In this document: positions 1-11,860 of the stretch, piece after piece | Layout: the number at the start of each line of letters is the position of its first letter | Numbering within the stretch: position 1 is the stretch's first letter | NCBI RefSeq assembly: GCF_000150275.1 | Contig: NW_002060946.1 | Coordinates: 7,111,855 to 7,175,854, forward strand | DNA from: Trichoplax adhaerens | Taxonomy: Eukaryota; Placozoa; Uniplacotomia; Trichoplacea; Trichoplacidae | Length of the DNA: 64,000 nt | Direction of reading: 5' to 3' | Program-made: the position numbers and the translations under genes | The notes under the pieces: model-generated | The model's input: the letters and a program-made list of their open reading frames with translations, nothing else | Databases searched by the model: none | What the model was told of the DNA's origin: nothing

Positions 1-831
1 TATTTCTATTTCGAAATAACAGCCATTAATAAGCAAAATGAAACAATTTAAATAGTTTTAGTGTCTTTTTCAGACGGTAAAGTTTTCATTTGGTTGCTTA
101 TATGCTGAAAACTAATATTTATGTTATCTAGGCCGCAAGCGCTCTAAGCACTCAAAATAGAATAAAATACCGAGATACCGCTGAACTTAAACTACACTGG
201 ATGTATAGCACATGGTTAATATATGTAGAATAAAGTATAATGTCTAACTAAGTGGTTAAGTAAGATGAATTAATTAGTACTGTAATATAGTTATAAATTT
301 TCATATAGGCTCATTTTCATAAGTCATGAATGAATGTCACTACCGCTATATTTCCTATGTGTTAATAAAACGAATCCTATAGACCAGAGAAATTATACCG
401 AAACCTATGCACTGAAAGAATATTTCTGTCATTCCATTATAGCGCTACTAAAATAAAAGAATTAGTAATACTTTATAAATTTTCACATACGGTTGCTTTC
501 AGCGCTCATGAATGAAAGTCAAATAAATATCGCTACTAACTTATTTTTTATGTACTGATAAAATCAACGCTATAGAATAAAAGAATTATACTATAATCTC
601 AATATGGAAAGAAAAGCATCTTCAATCCTTTATTGTACTATATAGCATAATTTAATAGCTTTAATATACCCTCACAAAGGCTAGATTTTATTCTTTCTAA
701 ATGTCCAAAAATATCCAGAAGATTATTTCGCATAGCATATTTAAGCTTTGAGGGTTTTATTCTATTTTCATGTTATAGAAATAGTAGTAACGTAAATTAC
801 CATTAAAAGTCCTTAATCCTATGAAATTTAC
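1..831. other. Left-edge stretch, no firm exon
   Basis: No exon could be supported here. It lies downstream of the lectin exon on the minus strand, so further exons of that gene may sit here or beyond the edge. It contains a diverged tandem duplication, listed separately. Confidence 0.5.
293..590. repeat. Diverged tandem duplication, about 183-bp spacing
   Basis: A segment at about 293-400 recurs at about 476-590. Shared blocks include taaattttca, catgaatgaa and ctatagaa, in the same order with small indels. It is an old local duplication in non-coding DNA. Confidence 0.5.
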
Positions 832-3656
832 CGATTTGACATAGGACATTAATTTCATCCAGACAGTGTGTTAATATAAAGTTCCAGAACCCATTTTTAT
901 ATTCCATTGCTGCACAATGGTGAGACGGTGGGAAGGATTGCAGATCATACCAGTAGGTAATATTGCTAAAACGCTCTTTGTCGACAACCCATCTCCAGCC
1001 ATCATCTGGGTCAGAATTTGTTAATCGAGCTCCAATCCAATAAGTAAATTCCTCTTGTAAGTATAAAGAGGAAGCATGAAATTTTTCTGGACTATCCAAC
1101 TTTGCTAGATCACCTCCAATATCAAGACACTCATTTCTAGCTTTCGGAAAGTTGAAAATTTCATCTAAATGTGGTCCATAGCATAAAGATTCGTAAAAGG
1201 TAAAGTTTTCGGGACAGACCATATTCGTATTATTTAAGACTGGCGTTTGAGCTGCATTAACGAAACAGGAAAAATGACCTTAAATGTTCTCCCTAACATA
1301 GTTTACAAATACCATTACCTATTGCTCCTTTAATCCAAATGGTACTTATACGCTCGTACTTAGTAATTGATTTATAGTAATGAAGAGGTATCTTAATGAT
1401 TCGGGTGTCACAATCGAAATCAAATTGATTTTCAATTTTGTTTAATTTCTATGCTCGTACTTATGATACCTTAGTGATTCGTATGTCATGATCAAATCAA
1501 ATCTATTTTCAACTTTGCCTAATAGCTATACTGGTAATAACAATATCCTAATGATTCGTAAGTCACGATCGAATCAGTTTTCAACTTTACCTAATTGCTA
1601 TACTCATACCCATGATATTTAATGATTCTGATGGCATTGTCAAAATAAATCAATTTTCAACCTTATCTAATTGCTATACTTCTACTTACACAGGTATACT
1701 AATAAATAACGTAAAATTAATGCTAATAACTTATATTAATCTAAATTAAAAGCATTAGAATAAAACTAAGTAGCAATAGCAAACTTTTTGCCTTGTTTTT
1801 CTGTATAAGTAATCTAAATTAAGATAGCGTTTACTATTGCCTTGTAATTTTTAAGGACAATCTTAAGATGAAAGCCATCTAACAGGGATAATTCCAAAAA
1901 CTCAGTACTAATAATAAAATCGTCAGTTTTGGAATTTGTATTCAAACCGTGAAAAGATGCGCATGAAGTATAATAAATTAATACATTTGGAAAGAAAAAT
2001 ACTGAACTCGTACAGTCAAATTAGAATGATATTAATAGCATCGAATTATACTTATATTCTTTGCATGGCATACGAAAGATATCCTAAAAATTATCTACAT
2101 ACGGAGCAAGCACTGTTTTCTTTCTACTGTCTAAATACTAATGTAATTAGTAACTAAGAGATTTGCTGTCCTAAAGTATGAATATAAAGGAATATTTATA
2201 TGCTATAATATCTACAAATATGCTGGTGTGGTGGTATACGAATAATTAGCAATTTAATTCACGCAAATTTTGGCAGCAATTGTGTTATTCTATATAAAAA
2301 CGAATCTGAAACTCATAACGGAATAGGATAATCGGTAGACATACTCATCATCTAAGTCTTAAATTGATACTACAATACCCTGAGAATACTTTAAGTAATG
2401 TTGAAATTATACGTACGGTATCCTGTACGTTTTAATCATTTACTGTAATTAAAAGTAATGCGAATTTCTGACTTTTACATGTACCGTAATGAAATAATGT
2501 CATTTTGCAGTTAATTTAGAACAATCTTTTAATCTAATAGTAAAAATTTGCAAATATATAAGTATTACCAATAGATATACATGTATCATTTGCGATAAAT
2601 TATCATGATAGTAATATTAGATGATTGCTAATTACTAAATTAGAAACTATTGGTTACTAACATTTAGCTAGTTATCTGAGTATGTTAAATAGATCCATAT
2701 TATTTGACGTACTATCATTGAGAAGATTGCCTGCACTTTACGGCGGTTGGACAATTATGCGAGGATAATGAGATTTTAAGCTGACTGATTCATACTGTAA
2801 AATATTAATGATCTATACTATAAAATATTGATGATCTATTTGAAAAGTTTCCTATTTGATGACTCGATTCTGATTATAGGCAACTTTGTTGCCCTATATA
2901 GATTAAATGAAATATATTTAAGAAGTGCAGTTATGAGCTTGGAAAATAGACTTCACTTCTTTCGAGCTCAGGACACTTTAGATTAAATTCTTGTTTTATT
3001 TGCTATTACTCAACCATTATTAACTTTGCAATGAAAGCTTTTTTAAAATTTCTTCCAGCGTAAGACAATTATTATGTGAGAATTATACTAGATTAGATGG
3101 AATAGCTGTAAATACTTTTATTGCAGTTTGTATTACGAAGATTACTCTTTCTACATATTGCTAATAAATACATGTGTAGAATCTTAAATACGCGCACTAA
3201 CACCACTAAAACAGGTAATGATCGATCTCTAAAGCTATCTATCAATCGTAGAATCCAAAACATGTAATAATTCTAGCAAATTGATCAAATTCAAGTGAAG
3301 TGAAGTAAACGAGATCTTACAAATGGTGTAATATTAATTTTCTAGCCATTTCTAACATCAGTAGAATCTTTTGATATCGCTACTTACTAACGTTTCAGTG
3401 AACTGATCTCCAGTAGTAATGTCATTCTATCTACGACGTTCAATATAGTCAATTTATACTTTACAGCCACTGAACAATGTGACCATGACAAACATTACCC
3501 CATCAGCTCTAGAAGATCATGCTTTATAATTAATCCTGATCTAGATCATATTGTTGTATATGCAATCACTTTACTAACCTAAAAAGGATATTTATACAGT
3601 GTTGAGTACATACCTGTAGTAAAGCCTTCATTCCAAACCCAGTACACACCAATATA
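832..3656 (-). CDS. C-type lectin-like domain gene, partial (3' end beyond window)
   Basis: Two exons are supported. Exon 3656-3614 (43 nt) is bounded by ttacag and gtatgt and ends in phase 1. Exon 1251-832 (420 nt) runs from an acceptor ending gcag to donor gtaaat and encodes a full C-type lectin-like fold. Visible family landmarks are the paired N-terminal cysteines (VCPENF, ESLCYG), the core YWIGARL, GWRWV, and the C-terminal cysteines ending NVLCQI. The calcium and sugar-binding EPN/QPD motif is absent and the WND position reads WNF, so calcium-dependent sugar binding is doubtful. The lectin exon ends in phase 1, so the protein continues further left. Its two exons match the 5' exons of the adhesion GPCR at 13.5-28.3 kb in phase, and the small exon is also exactly 43 nt there. 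It is therefore probably the head of a second such receptor. The signal-peptide exon was not found. Confidence 0.72.
1252..3613 (-). other. Probable intron of the lectin gene
   Basis: This stretch separates the two recognised lectin-gene exons. Apart from a four-unit tandem repeat near its low-coordinate end, no coding or RNA signal was seen. Confidence 0.5.
1386..1680. repeat. Four-unit tandem repeat, about 70-78 bp period
   Basis: Units begin near 1386, 1464, 1541 and 1611. Each carries variants of ccttaatgattcg, a tca-rich stretch, ttttcaactttacctaa and tgctatactc. Units are diverged from one another. It lies in the putative lectin-gene intron. Confidence 0.75.
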
Positions 3657-6248
3657 CTGTAAAATAATTATAAGAGATACAGTTCTCCTCAGAAAAATTA
3701 AATTGGAATAACAGAAAAGGCAGCATCAAGACTATTTCCCTTTATTCTAGTTCAGTTTTATCCTCCAACGGATTCATGTAAACAAATTTATATAAATTCT
3801 AACGATTCTACAAGATTTTACCTTACTAAAGGAATTTAGCAACTGATAGTTTAATTTATAACAAAGGAGTGGTAATCTCGCTAGAGTATAAAATCAATGA
3901 TGAAATCAAATTACAACTGAGTGTCCATTTTAGTATAACTACAGCAGAGGCATCACATCGTATAATATCGATATTTTTACGGTCGCAAAGGACAGATAGA
4001 CCAAGATGACTATCGAAAATTTCTCTAAATTCCGTACTTAGTTGTATATTGAATTTTTGAGCTTGAGTAGCAAAAGTTATCGAATGTATTGACACTAACA
4101 CAGAAGTTTTTAAATTTATAAAAAAATTACTTCCAAAATACCCATGAAAGCTATCCAATCTTCGATTAAGAGTTTACTGTACGCAGTAAAGTTTGTTATA
4201 ACTAAACTAAACTAGATATATAATCATTAGGATTGATCTAGCATAGAAACACTGATCATCATCATTATTAGCGTGGTAATGACGACAAATCATCACAGTA
4301 ACTCAATTGTAGATATGAAAAATAGTTATTGCAAGTTATGAATAAACTAAACATTTATGGTAAGGCAATCTGAACCTTTCTTATAATCATAAATTTTCAG
4401 CAACGATAGTGCATTATTGTAGCTTACCATAATGACGAAATAAAGACGGTTAACCATTTTGAGAGAGAAAGATCTAAAAACTAGAATGGCACTTGAAATT
4501 TGAAGTATTATTATTAAAAATTGACAGTCTGTCAAATGATGCCTGAAATTCTAGCTAAAAAGCCACTTAATTGGTTACTCTTAGCGTAATTGAAAAAAAT
4601 TCTAAACAGCTTTTAATAAGGCAAGATCGATTTTCACCAGAATGATTAATAATATTCCTTGAATATACATTGTCCTAATCAGATTGTATAACAATTATGA
4701 TTGAATAGATTGTTAATTCTAGTTAATTATTTATACCCATTGCCAAATGGAGATCTATTCTTGGTAATATATTTCTTTCTAAAACAGTAACAAAGACGAT
4801 AAATTAATTAAATTTTTATTTGTTTACTGATATGACAGTCTCGACAGATACTAGTTATAATAGAACCTAACAGAGGTCTGTTTAAATCGTTAATTCATAA
4901 ATTCCCTTACACTCATTTTTAACAATAGTTCTTTCTAAATTTTCAGTTTCAAAGACGATTTACTTCAGAAAATTAAGTCAGAAATACAACTTGAGTTCAT
5001 TTGTACAAATATCTTAGAGAGAATATTTGACTTTTTGAGCGATCAGCATCACTGTAACTAGCTTAGCAAATCTAGATATTTGCTAGTCCACACGTGTGAT
5101 AAGCATGACCTAGTAAAAATGCTATAACACTATTATTTTATCCTTTATTGGGATTTCCTAATTTTTCTCCATTTAAATGAAACAATTGATTGATGGTTAA
5201 ATGGAAACTTTGTCCTGGGTTATTACTATTTAATTGTCACAAAACAGCTATGCAACAAGATAACGTAATGTACGATTAATAAGTCATTTCCTTGAACCAT
5301 GTATCAAGGAACGATATCTGTACTATCAGAAACACTTTTGCTGTACTAGCAGACTACACAAAGACTTAAACGTCTCGTATTTTACCTTTAACACTAAGTT
5401 TGAGAATCGGCTTTATTACATGATATATAGAACTGCATTTATATGCTCTTCCTCAATAGTTCATGAGTCATAATTAGTACGATTAACTTTGGAATCATTT
5501 TCTGAATTAGATATTAATTTTAGCTACTGCTCCCTTAATGCAGACAACAGTATTTACGAACATAGACATCTGATGACTAATACAGAATAGTCAGATTACG
5601 ATATGTCCTATCACGGAATATTTCCTCGATAATTTACAATCTACCATGAGTAAGTTACAATCACAATGATTCGAACTGTAAGTAGATGATTTGCATTCCT
5701 TATTATAACTATTAATTTCAGTATGTGTACATGTTTCACTGTCATAAAAAGTCAGAGCTATATTAAAACACAGTATATCCAAATTAGAAGTTAACTAAAT
5801 AAGGATAGGCTAACAGAATTATCCTAACATAGATATCTCTACTCTAATACAGTATATAACACTGTCACATTAATATTATACATATAAGAATGAATTCATA
5901 ACCTCATGATTACTGAAGGCTGTATAATAAACAAATATTTTCGGAATCATCCAGTTGGTAGATTAATAAAAATCTAAGCTAAAATTTTATATGATCAGAT
6001 AGAAGTATAGATTTTATTCTATAGCTTCAGATGTCGCAGTACAGCGATAATAATATTACTCTAGTTTTTCATTAGCAATTTTAGGACTCATATTATTACT
6101 ATTGAATGGAAAGAGTGGTTAAATAAAGGATAAGCAAGGTAAAATAAAATTAATAACGAAATGAAAACTTTCATCCAACGAAATTCGTATTTGTTTACAT
6201 GATCAATAATTAATTACCGTAAATTTAATATTGACAATTAAAAACTTA

Positions 6249-6473
6249 CCTTTCAGTAAGCACAGCAATTTTACCAAAGGTTATTCATTATTGTAACTGA
6301 ATAATTAATACTATATTTCTATGTGATCTAATTCAGTCATTTGATAGGGAGCTGCTAGTAATTCAATAATTAGCCTTCAGTAAGGATAATAATAATACCA
6401 AATTCTATTCGATATTATGACTGATTAATTAAAATTATATTTTTATGTGGTCTAATGCATTTATTTGATAGGA
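6249..6473. repeat. Diverged tandem duplication, about 124-bp spacing
   Basis: The segment at about 6249-6350 recurs at about 6373-6473. Both begin with a cttcagtaag block, share tgtg(a/g)tctaat, and end with a ttgatagg block. Non-coding. Confidence 0.6.
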
Positions 6474-8636
6474 CCCATCATAAAGGTATTTTTGACTATT
6501 CAATATCAATCAATTTATACTAATTTAATTATTAATGTTGATATTTTTAGCGAACGAAAATCAGCTCTTACTTTCTGCATTCTAATTCTATCATAAATTC
6601 TGCCATAAATTTAATTAAAAAGTAAAACTAAACAAAAGCTTGCTTAGATTCTAAAAGCGCTGAAATTTAAAACTAGAACCATCTTAAGCTCACATTCATA
6701 AAATCATCTGATTACTATATACTAAAGTAATGGAAACGGATGAAATTTGGAATAATTTTAATGCTGGAAGGACATTCGCATATGAATTATTTTATTATCA
6801 TCATCATTATGGAAAAAAATTGAAAGCTTCTACCTAAATACATCATAACGTATTATTCTTGTTCAAGTTGATTACATTATCTCTTTCCAATCACAAAAGA
6901 CTTATCTTATATTATCCATATCAAGATTGTTCTGATCAAATTATTGCTGCAATACTTGCAGTATTTTATTCAACAGTCTAATAGGAAACTATCGCTGCTT
7001 AAGATTGGCTACTGTGATAAGTGTGGAGTTATAATGGTGAAGTAATTCATTAAAATCTGGTCAAAGCAGCACTCTACAAAGCGACGATACTACAGCATTA
7101 AAACACCTGCTTCAAACTAATTAATAATATAGGTGCGTGAGTTGACAGCCAATTATTTTTTTTACTACAATTTACGCACATATTTTTCCGATTACAATGT
7201 ATTTACTTGGAAATTTTAGTACTCTCCTATTATACCTTTAAACTCATCCCAAACCAAGTAAATAGCATTGATTATATGTTTAATCGAGGATCAATCGACG
7301 ATAAGAGATTGAATTGATTCTTTTGCGTGGCTAGTTAATTAATTCAATTAACCATTCTTACCTCTATCGAACATATTAATTGTAATTAAATTTCTGTTTC
7401 CATATTTGCGATAGTATCCTATTTATGTAATTATCTTATAGTTGGGCGAGTTTAGTAAGAACTTGGACTATTATTCTCACCAGCTGGTCGATTAATCCCA
7501 CTCGCGATACTTAGTACTATATATTCTAGCTATTCTTGAACACATATATCTTTATATTTATTGATCTTACAAGGTTCTTTATAGAAAGGGCTCTACCAAA
7601 TAGTCGAATCACAACAACTAACGATGCATAGGCTAACTAACTCATAAAAGATAATGTACTTGATTACGTTAAGAAAAATCTATATGTATAATGATTTACA
7701 TGACGGTATTTCAAAGCTAGTCGATAAATTTAAATTAGTCAACTCGACTTATGACATAGATTTTTATTGATATAATGTCAATAAATTATAAGTTTCATCG
7801 ATTTTTAAGATAAAACTACAACAAAACAGATTGCAAGTTATAATTGAATGCAACTAGTACTCTACTATGACTAATCAAATAAAATGTAAATATTATTGGA
7901 ATAATTTGTTTTCGTTCAAAGTCTTTAACTGCTACCTACACCAGATAGATAATATATGAAAGTCATGGAGTAACGTTTACATAATTGTCGTCTCGCAGTC
8001 TCCATAAGATAAATTACCTAAGAATGTGTTAGTATTAATTTATCTACGATGTTTTTCACATTTTAACCAATAACTGCATAGTTGTATAATATCTGCAAAC
8101 TGATAATTAATGTTTATGTAGATTGGCTATAAATTGGGTGATATTTTAATAAAGTTTGGGTTAAGTTAGATCAAAAGAGACTAATAGAAGTACTGTTTCT
8201 TCTGGAGATCGTCAGCATTTAAAATCGTACTGTAGGAACATTTTGAAGAGGACAAACTCGACGGTCGTACCGTAGTTTTAGTTTTTCGTAATAGTTTAAG
8301 TTTACCTCCGTTACAAATCTTCTTTGTAACAAGAAACCGGGTCTTAAACACTATCTTCACTAGTACTTGTGTTCCCAACTAGCTTAGGGACCTATCGTAG
8401 TTGAACTAACTCTCAGCTACACAAAAAACTACTATTGAGTAATAGATTTCAATACTTTACTTTATTTTCGTTAACCTTAGTCGTAAAATGTACTAAAAAA
8501 AAACGTAAGAATATTCTTAGCAATAATAGTCAAAAGATCCTGTAAATGACTAACTGGAACTGAGAAGCTAAGCTAGTGCTCCGCTTTTTATAGTCTCGCC
8601 GATAGTACACTTGTGAATATTCTTGAAATAGCGGCT

Positions 8637-8887
8637 TACACTGTACAGTGTACATATCCTAGTATAGCAACTAGAGCCTCAAGGCTCTGCAAATTAATCG
8701 ATCTTACACTTAAGGTGTTATTAGTTAACGTTTACAGACTAAGCGTGTTAGCTCCGACACGTCAACAATATTGAACAAGTACTTATGAATAAACATTAAT
8801 ATCTAATAAGCTACTGGAGCAAACAATAATTTAAATGAGATATTTTAATTAACGTAACAATTAATATTTCGGAGCATGGCTCCGAAA
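8637..8887. repeat. Cluster of small perfect inverted repeats
   Basis: Three short palindromes lie within 250 bp. 8637-8652 is a perfect 16-bp palindrome built on the ACTGTACAGT core. 8673-8688 has 6-bp arms agagcc/ggctct with a 4-nt loop. 8867-8887 has 9-bp arms tttcggagc/gctccgaaa with a 3-nt loop. No gene was recognised around them. Confidence 0.55.
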
Positions 8888-8931
8888 CAACCTCGTAACA
8901 AATTACGATTGATAAGAGTATAATACTACGA

Positions 8932-9009
8932 TGTAATGTAGCTAGTATTGTGATTGTAGACTGTTAGCCATGTTTAGTATAATGTACGGTAGATATTTAT
9001 CCTAAGAGA
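8932..9009 (+). repeat. 78-bp dispersed direct repeat, copy 1
   Basis: This segment is nearly identical to 11782-11860 in the same orientation, differing at only a few positions. The shared core includes gattgtagactgttag and atgtacggtagatatttatc. The two copies bracket the 9.0-11.8 kb region that contains the receptor-tail relic. Confidence 0.85.
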
Positions 9010-10453
9010 TATTTGGTAGCTATAACTATAGACTGTAGTGGTAGAGGCTCTATGCTAGAGTACAGATGACTATATACAGTAAGGTGTTGAGTTACGTTAT
9101 AGGTAAAAATAGAACTGTAAATCATATATTAGGATATGGTTAATTCATTGTACTTTGGCTGGTGTGAGTAATGTCTACGAAGTACTGTAGTCGTATCCAT
9201 ATTGGATTAATGATGGTCCGCAGTAGAATAGTCTTACTAAGAATAATTTAACTATGTGTAATATAAGGTAAAAGGTTGCCATGCGGATTGTAGCTGCGAA
9301 TGCTGCGAAAAGTATAAAAGCATGCAACTTTAGATTATTCTGTTAGTTCGTTGTAGAAGTCTTTAGTAGTAGTATTCGGCTGAAGTAGAGCTGTGTTTAG
9401 TTAATCTTTGTATAAGATTCAACAAAGCCTTATTTTTCTAAAATTTGGAATCTCGTGATTGGTATATATCACATACGGATATAAGATAATTGATTGCATG
9501 ATAGAATGTAACTCAAATAGGTAAAGAAATCTCTTCATTATTCGTGATACTTAAGCTAAACTACAATAAGAAATAAATATCATCGAACATTAATTTTGAC
9601 ACACTTTACCAATATACGTGAATGAAAAGTTATTGATCTTATCGGAATTTGAAACTAATCAATACTCAATGCTATCAAGTCAGTGAAGGAAAAGAGTATT
9701 ATCGAGATTAATTTCTCGTATAGCACAATATTCCATTGATGTAGATTTGACTTATAAATTTCTTACCTTACTCAGTAATATCAAGTAAAATCAGTAAAAT
9801 AAAAGAATAGCATCGAAATTTTTTTCATTTATAATACAATATTCTTTTGAAGTAGATATAACTTATAAATTCTTGCACTAATAGTGACTTTACAACAAAA
9901 TTAATTGACTTGAACAGATCCTGTTGTAAGTATTCCTTTTATACTCTATATTTTACAAAAAAAATTAATGCTGCTAAAGAGAGTACGAAGAGTGATTCCG
10001 ATACTATAAGCCACATTTTTAAATACATCTATTTGAATTTCTTATAGTAGTCAAGATCTTAAACAAGTTCAGTTCAGGAAGTGAATCCTATTAAAAGCAG
10101 TTCTTAGTATTCATTAATACTCAATTTAAATCAGTGGGGAAGTTCTTGTAGTGAGATTTAAAACCTAAAGTGGAATAGCTGAAGAAACTAATATTTAACC
10201 AATATAACTCCAATTATTCTCTATTTGATGTTATTATTACGCAATTTATCGAATTACTACTTTGCAATTATTTGCTACGAAATACTTTTAAATAAAATCC
10301 AAGAAGGAATTGCATACTGCTGGAAGCATAATCGTTATTGTAGGATATTCTATTTAACTAGTTGAACAAGTATTTGTAGCCCTTGTAGTATACCAAGCAT
10401 TGAAGGTAATTCATAGGTTGAATTATTAAAGACAAAGAAAGCCTTCCATAAGA
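9010..10453. other. Gene-free stretch
   Basis: AT-rich sequence 3' of the receptor-tail relic on the minus strand. No exon, RNA gene or repeat was recognised. Confidence 0.4.
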
Positions 10454-11710
10454 TCACAGTTCAAACACGATAGAAGCCTCATCTTTATCTGGTATTTCGT
10501 TAATATTAATATTAGATGCAATTAATCTTGTCGGCGTATTCTGTCTTGGTGAGGAATCAGTACTCGTTAGAGTTACTAAGTTGCTTGTTTCAGTTAATAC
10601 GCGCTAATTAAAACAAGAATTGAGCAATTTTTAATAGTTTCAGCATAATCCAAGGACATAGCTAGAACGAAACTGCTGATATACCTAGCAGTCAACGTTT
10701 AATATGTATGGTATATTTGTAATATCTATCCTAAACTAAAAGCTGATAAATATGATACAAGTACGCCAGTAATGTCTCTGCTATGGCGCTATTTGACCTA
10801 TAGTTATGTCTCTATACTTTAGCTTCTTGGATATCTGACACCTTCGTTATGGCTATGATAGAAATAGCTATAGCAGATTACTGTAGATCTAATTAGAACG
10901 ATCTTCGAAAATATAGGACTTGATATAATTACCGTTCGTATCAAAGGTCCAGAGTAACCACTCGCTGTAAGAAATAAAGAAATATTTCAAAATAAATCAT
11001 TAACGTAGAATGATTATAATTGGTAAACTGACAAATAACACTGAGACATATGTTTTAATTACTAACATTTGCGATATTTAATATTACCATGCAATTTTAT
11101 AAATTCGACTTTAAATCAGATCTATTTTTAGTCCAGATCATTAGTATCGTCTGTTTAACATTTACTCGATATCATAGCATAACCAAATCAGCAAAATAAA
11201 ATGTTCTTCCTTGTGAGAGACATTTATCGATGATATTACGCTGATTTTATCGACTAAAAGATCAAGTTCCGCATATATCAGTAACTTTCTAGTTAAAATC
11301 TCACACTACTCTTACGAGTATCAAATGCGTTGGTAGAACACGAATCATCTTCTTTTCCAGAATTGTTTGGCTTTTGACTCGATGTCACTCCGCTTGTCAA
11401 TTTCACAGGCTGTTATTGAATTTTAGATGCACATTTCATCAGTTTGATAGATTAAATAGATCGATTTCAATAAATAGACGCTTTCAAGGTTTCAATTAGG
11501 TTAATTTCTATTAGTAGTATATGTTAACAAAGCAGTGCTTCTCTAAATTTACTTTTTTCACTATAGAATAAGCAAAAAGAATTGGAAATAGCTTAAGGTT
11601 TAAAAAGTCATTAATCAGATTTACTTTTAATGCTGTTGAAAAGTCTCTATGTACTTTATACTGCTTGTCAATCCATAGCGATCAGTTAATCGCCTTAACG
11701 CAGTTCGGAC
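10454..11710 (-). pseudogene. Duplicated 3' cassette of the adhesion GPCR (tail exons only)
   Basis: Three segments mirror the last three coding exons of the receptor at 13.5-28.3 kb. 11710-11625 matches the post-TM7 exon (VRTALRRLTDRYGLTS and HRDFSTALK), but is 86 nt instead of 81, so its two halves lie in different frames. 11409-11316 matches the PLKSTTEG tail exon, is in frame, and keeps a strong gtaaga donor and phase 1. 10575-10454 is a terminal exon ending NININEIPDKDEASIVFEL and stop, matching [11 protein letters not shown] in the parent. Splice borders and phases are kept in the last two exons. No transmembrane exons lie between it and the parent's 3' end. It is either a decayed partial duplicate or an alternative tail for the upstream gene. 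Read straight through, the first exon would give a short alternative tail ending after TFQQH. Confidence 0.75.
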
Positions 11711-11781
11711 CTAGTGATAGTTTTAAGGTATCATAAGCTATGCTAGTATGATAGCATAATCTAAATACAGTTCTATAGAAT

Positions 11782-11860
11782 TGTAATGTAACATAGTATT
11801 GTGATTGTAGACTGTTAGTCATGTTTAGTATAATGTACGGTAGATATTTATCCTAGGAGA
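11782..11860 (+). repeat. 78-bp dispersed direct repeat, copy 2
   Basis: Second copy of the repeat at 8932-9009, same orientation, about 90% or more identical by eye. It begins 72 bp from the 5' end of the receptor-tail relic. Confidence 0.85.

Larger units (their letters stand above)
3657..8931. other. Long AT-rich stretch with no recognised gene
   Basis: The signal-peptide exon of the left lectin gene should lie somewhere here, but I could not identify it. Open frames at 3856-4158 and 8181-8378 (minus) show no family features, and the first lacks an ATG. A tandem duplication near 6.3 kb and small hairpins at 8.6-8.9 kb are listed separately. Confidence 0.4.

Noticed and set aside
3856-4158. 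100-codon minus-strand frame
   Set aside because: It starts at TTG, has low-information composition and no recognisable motif; such lengths are expected by chance in a window this size.
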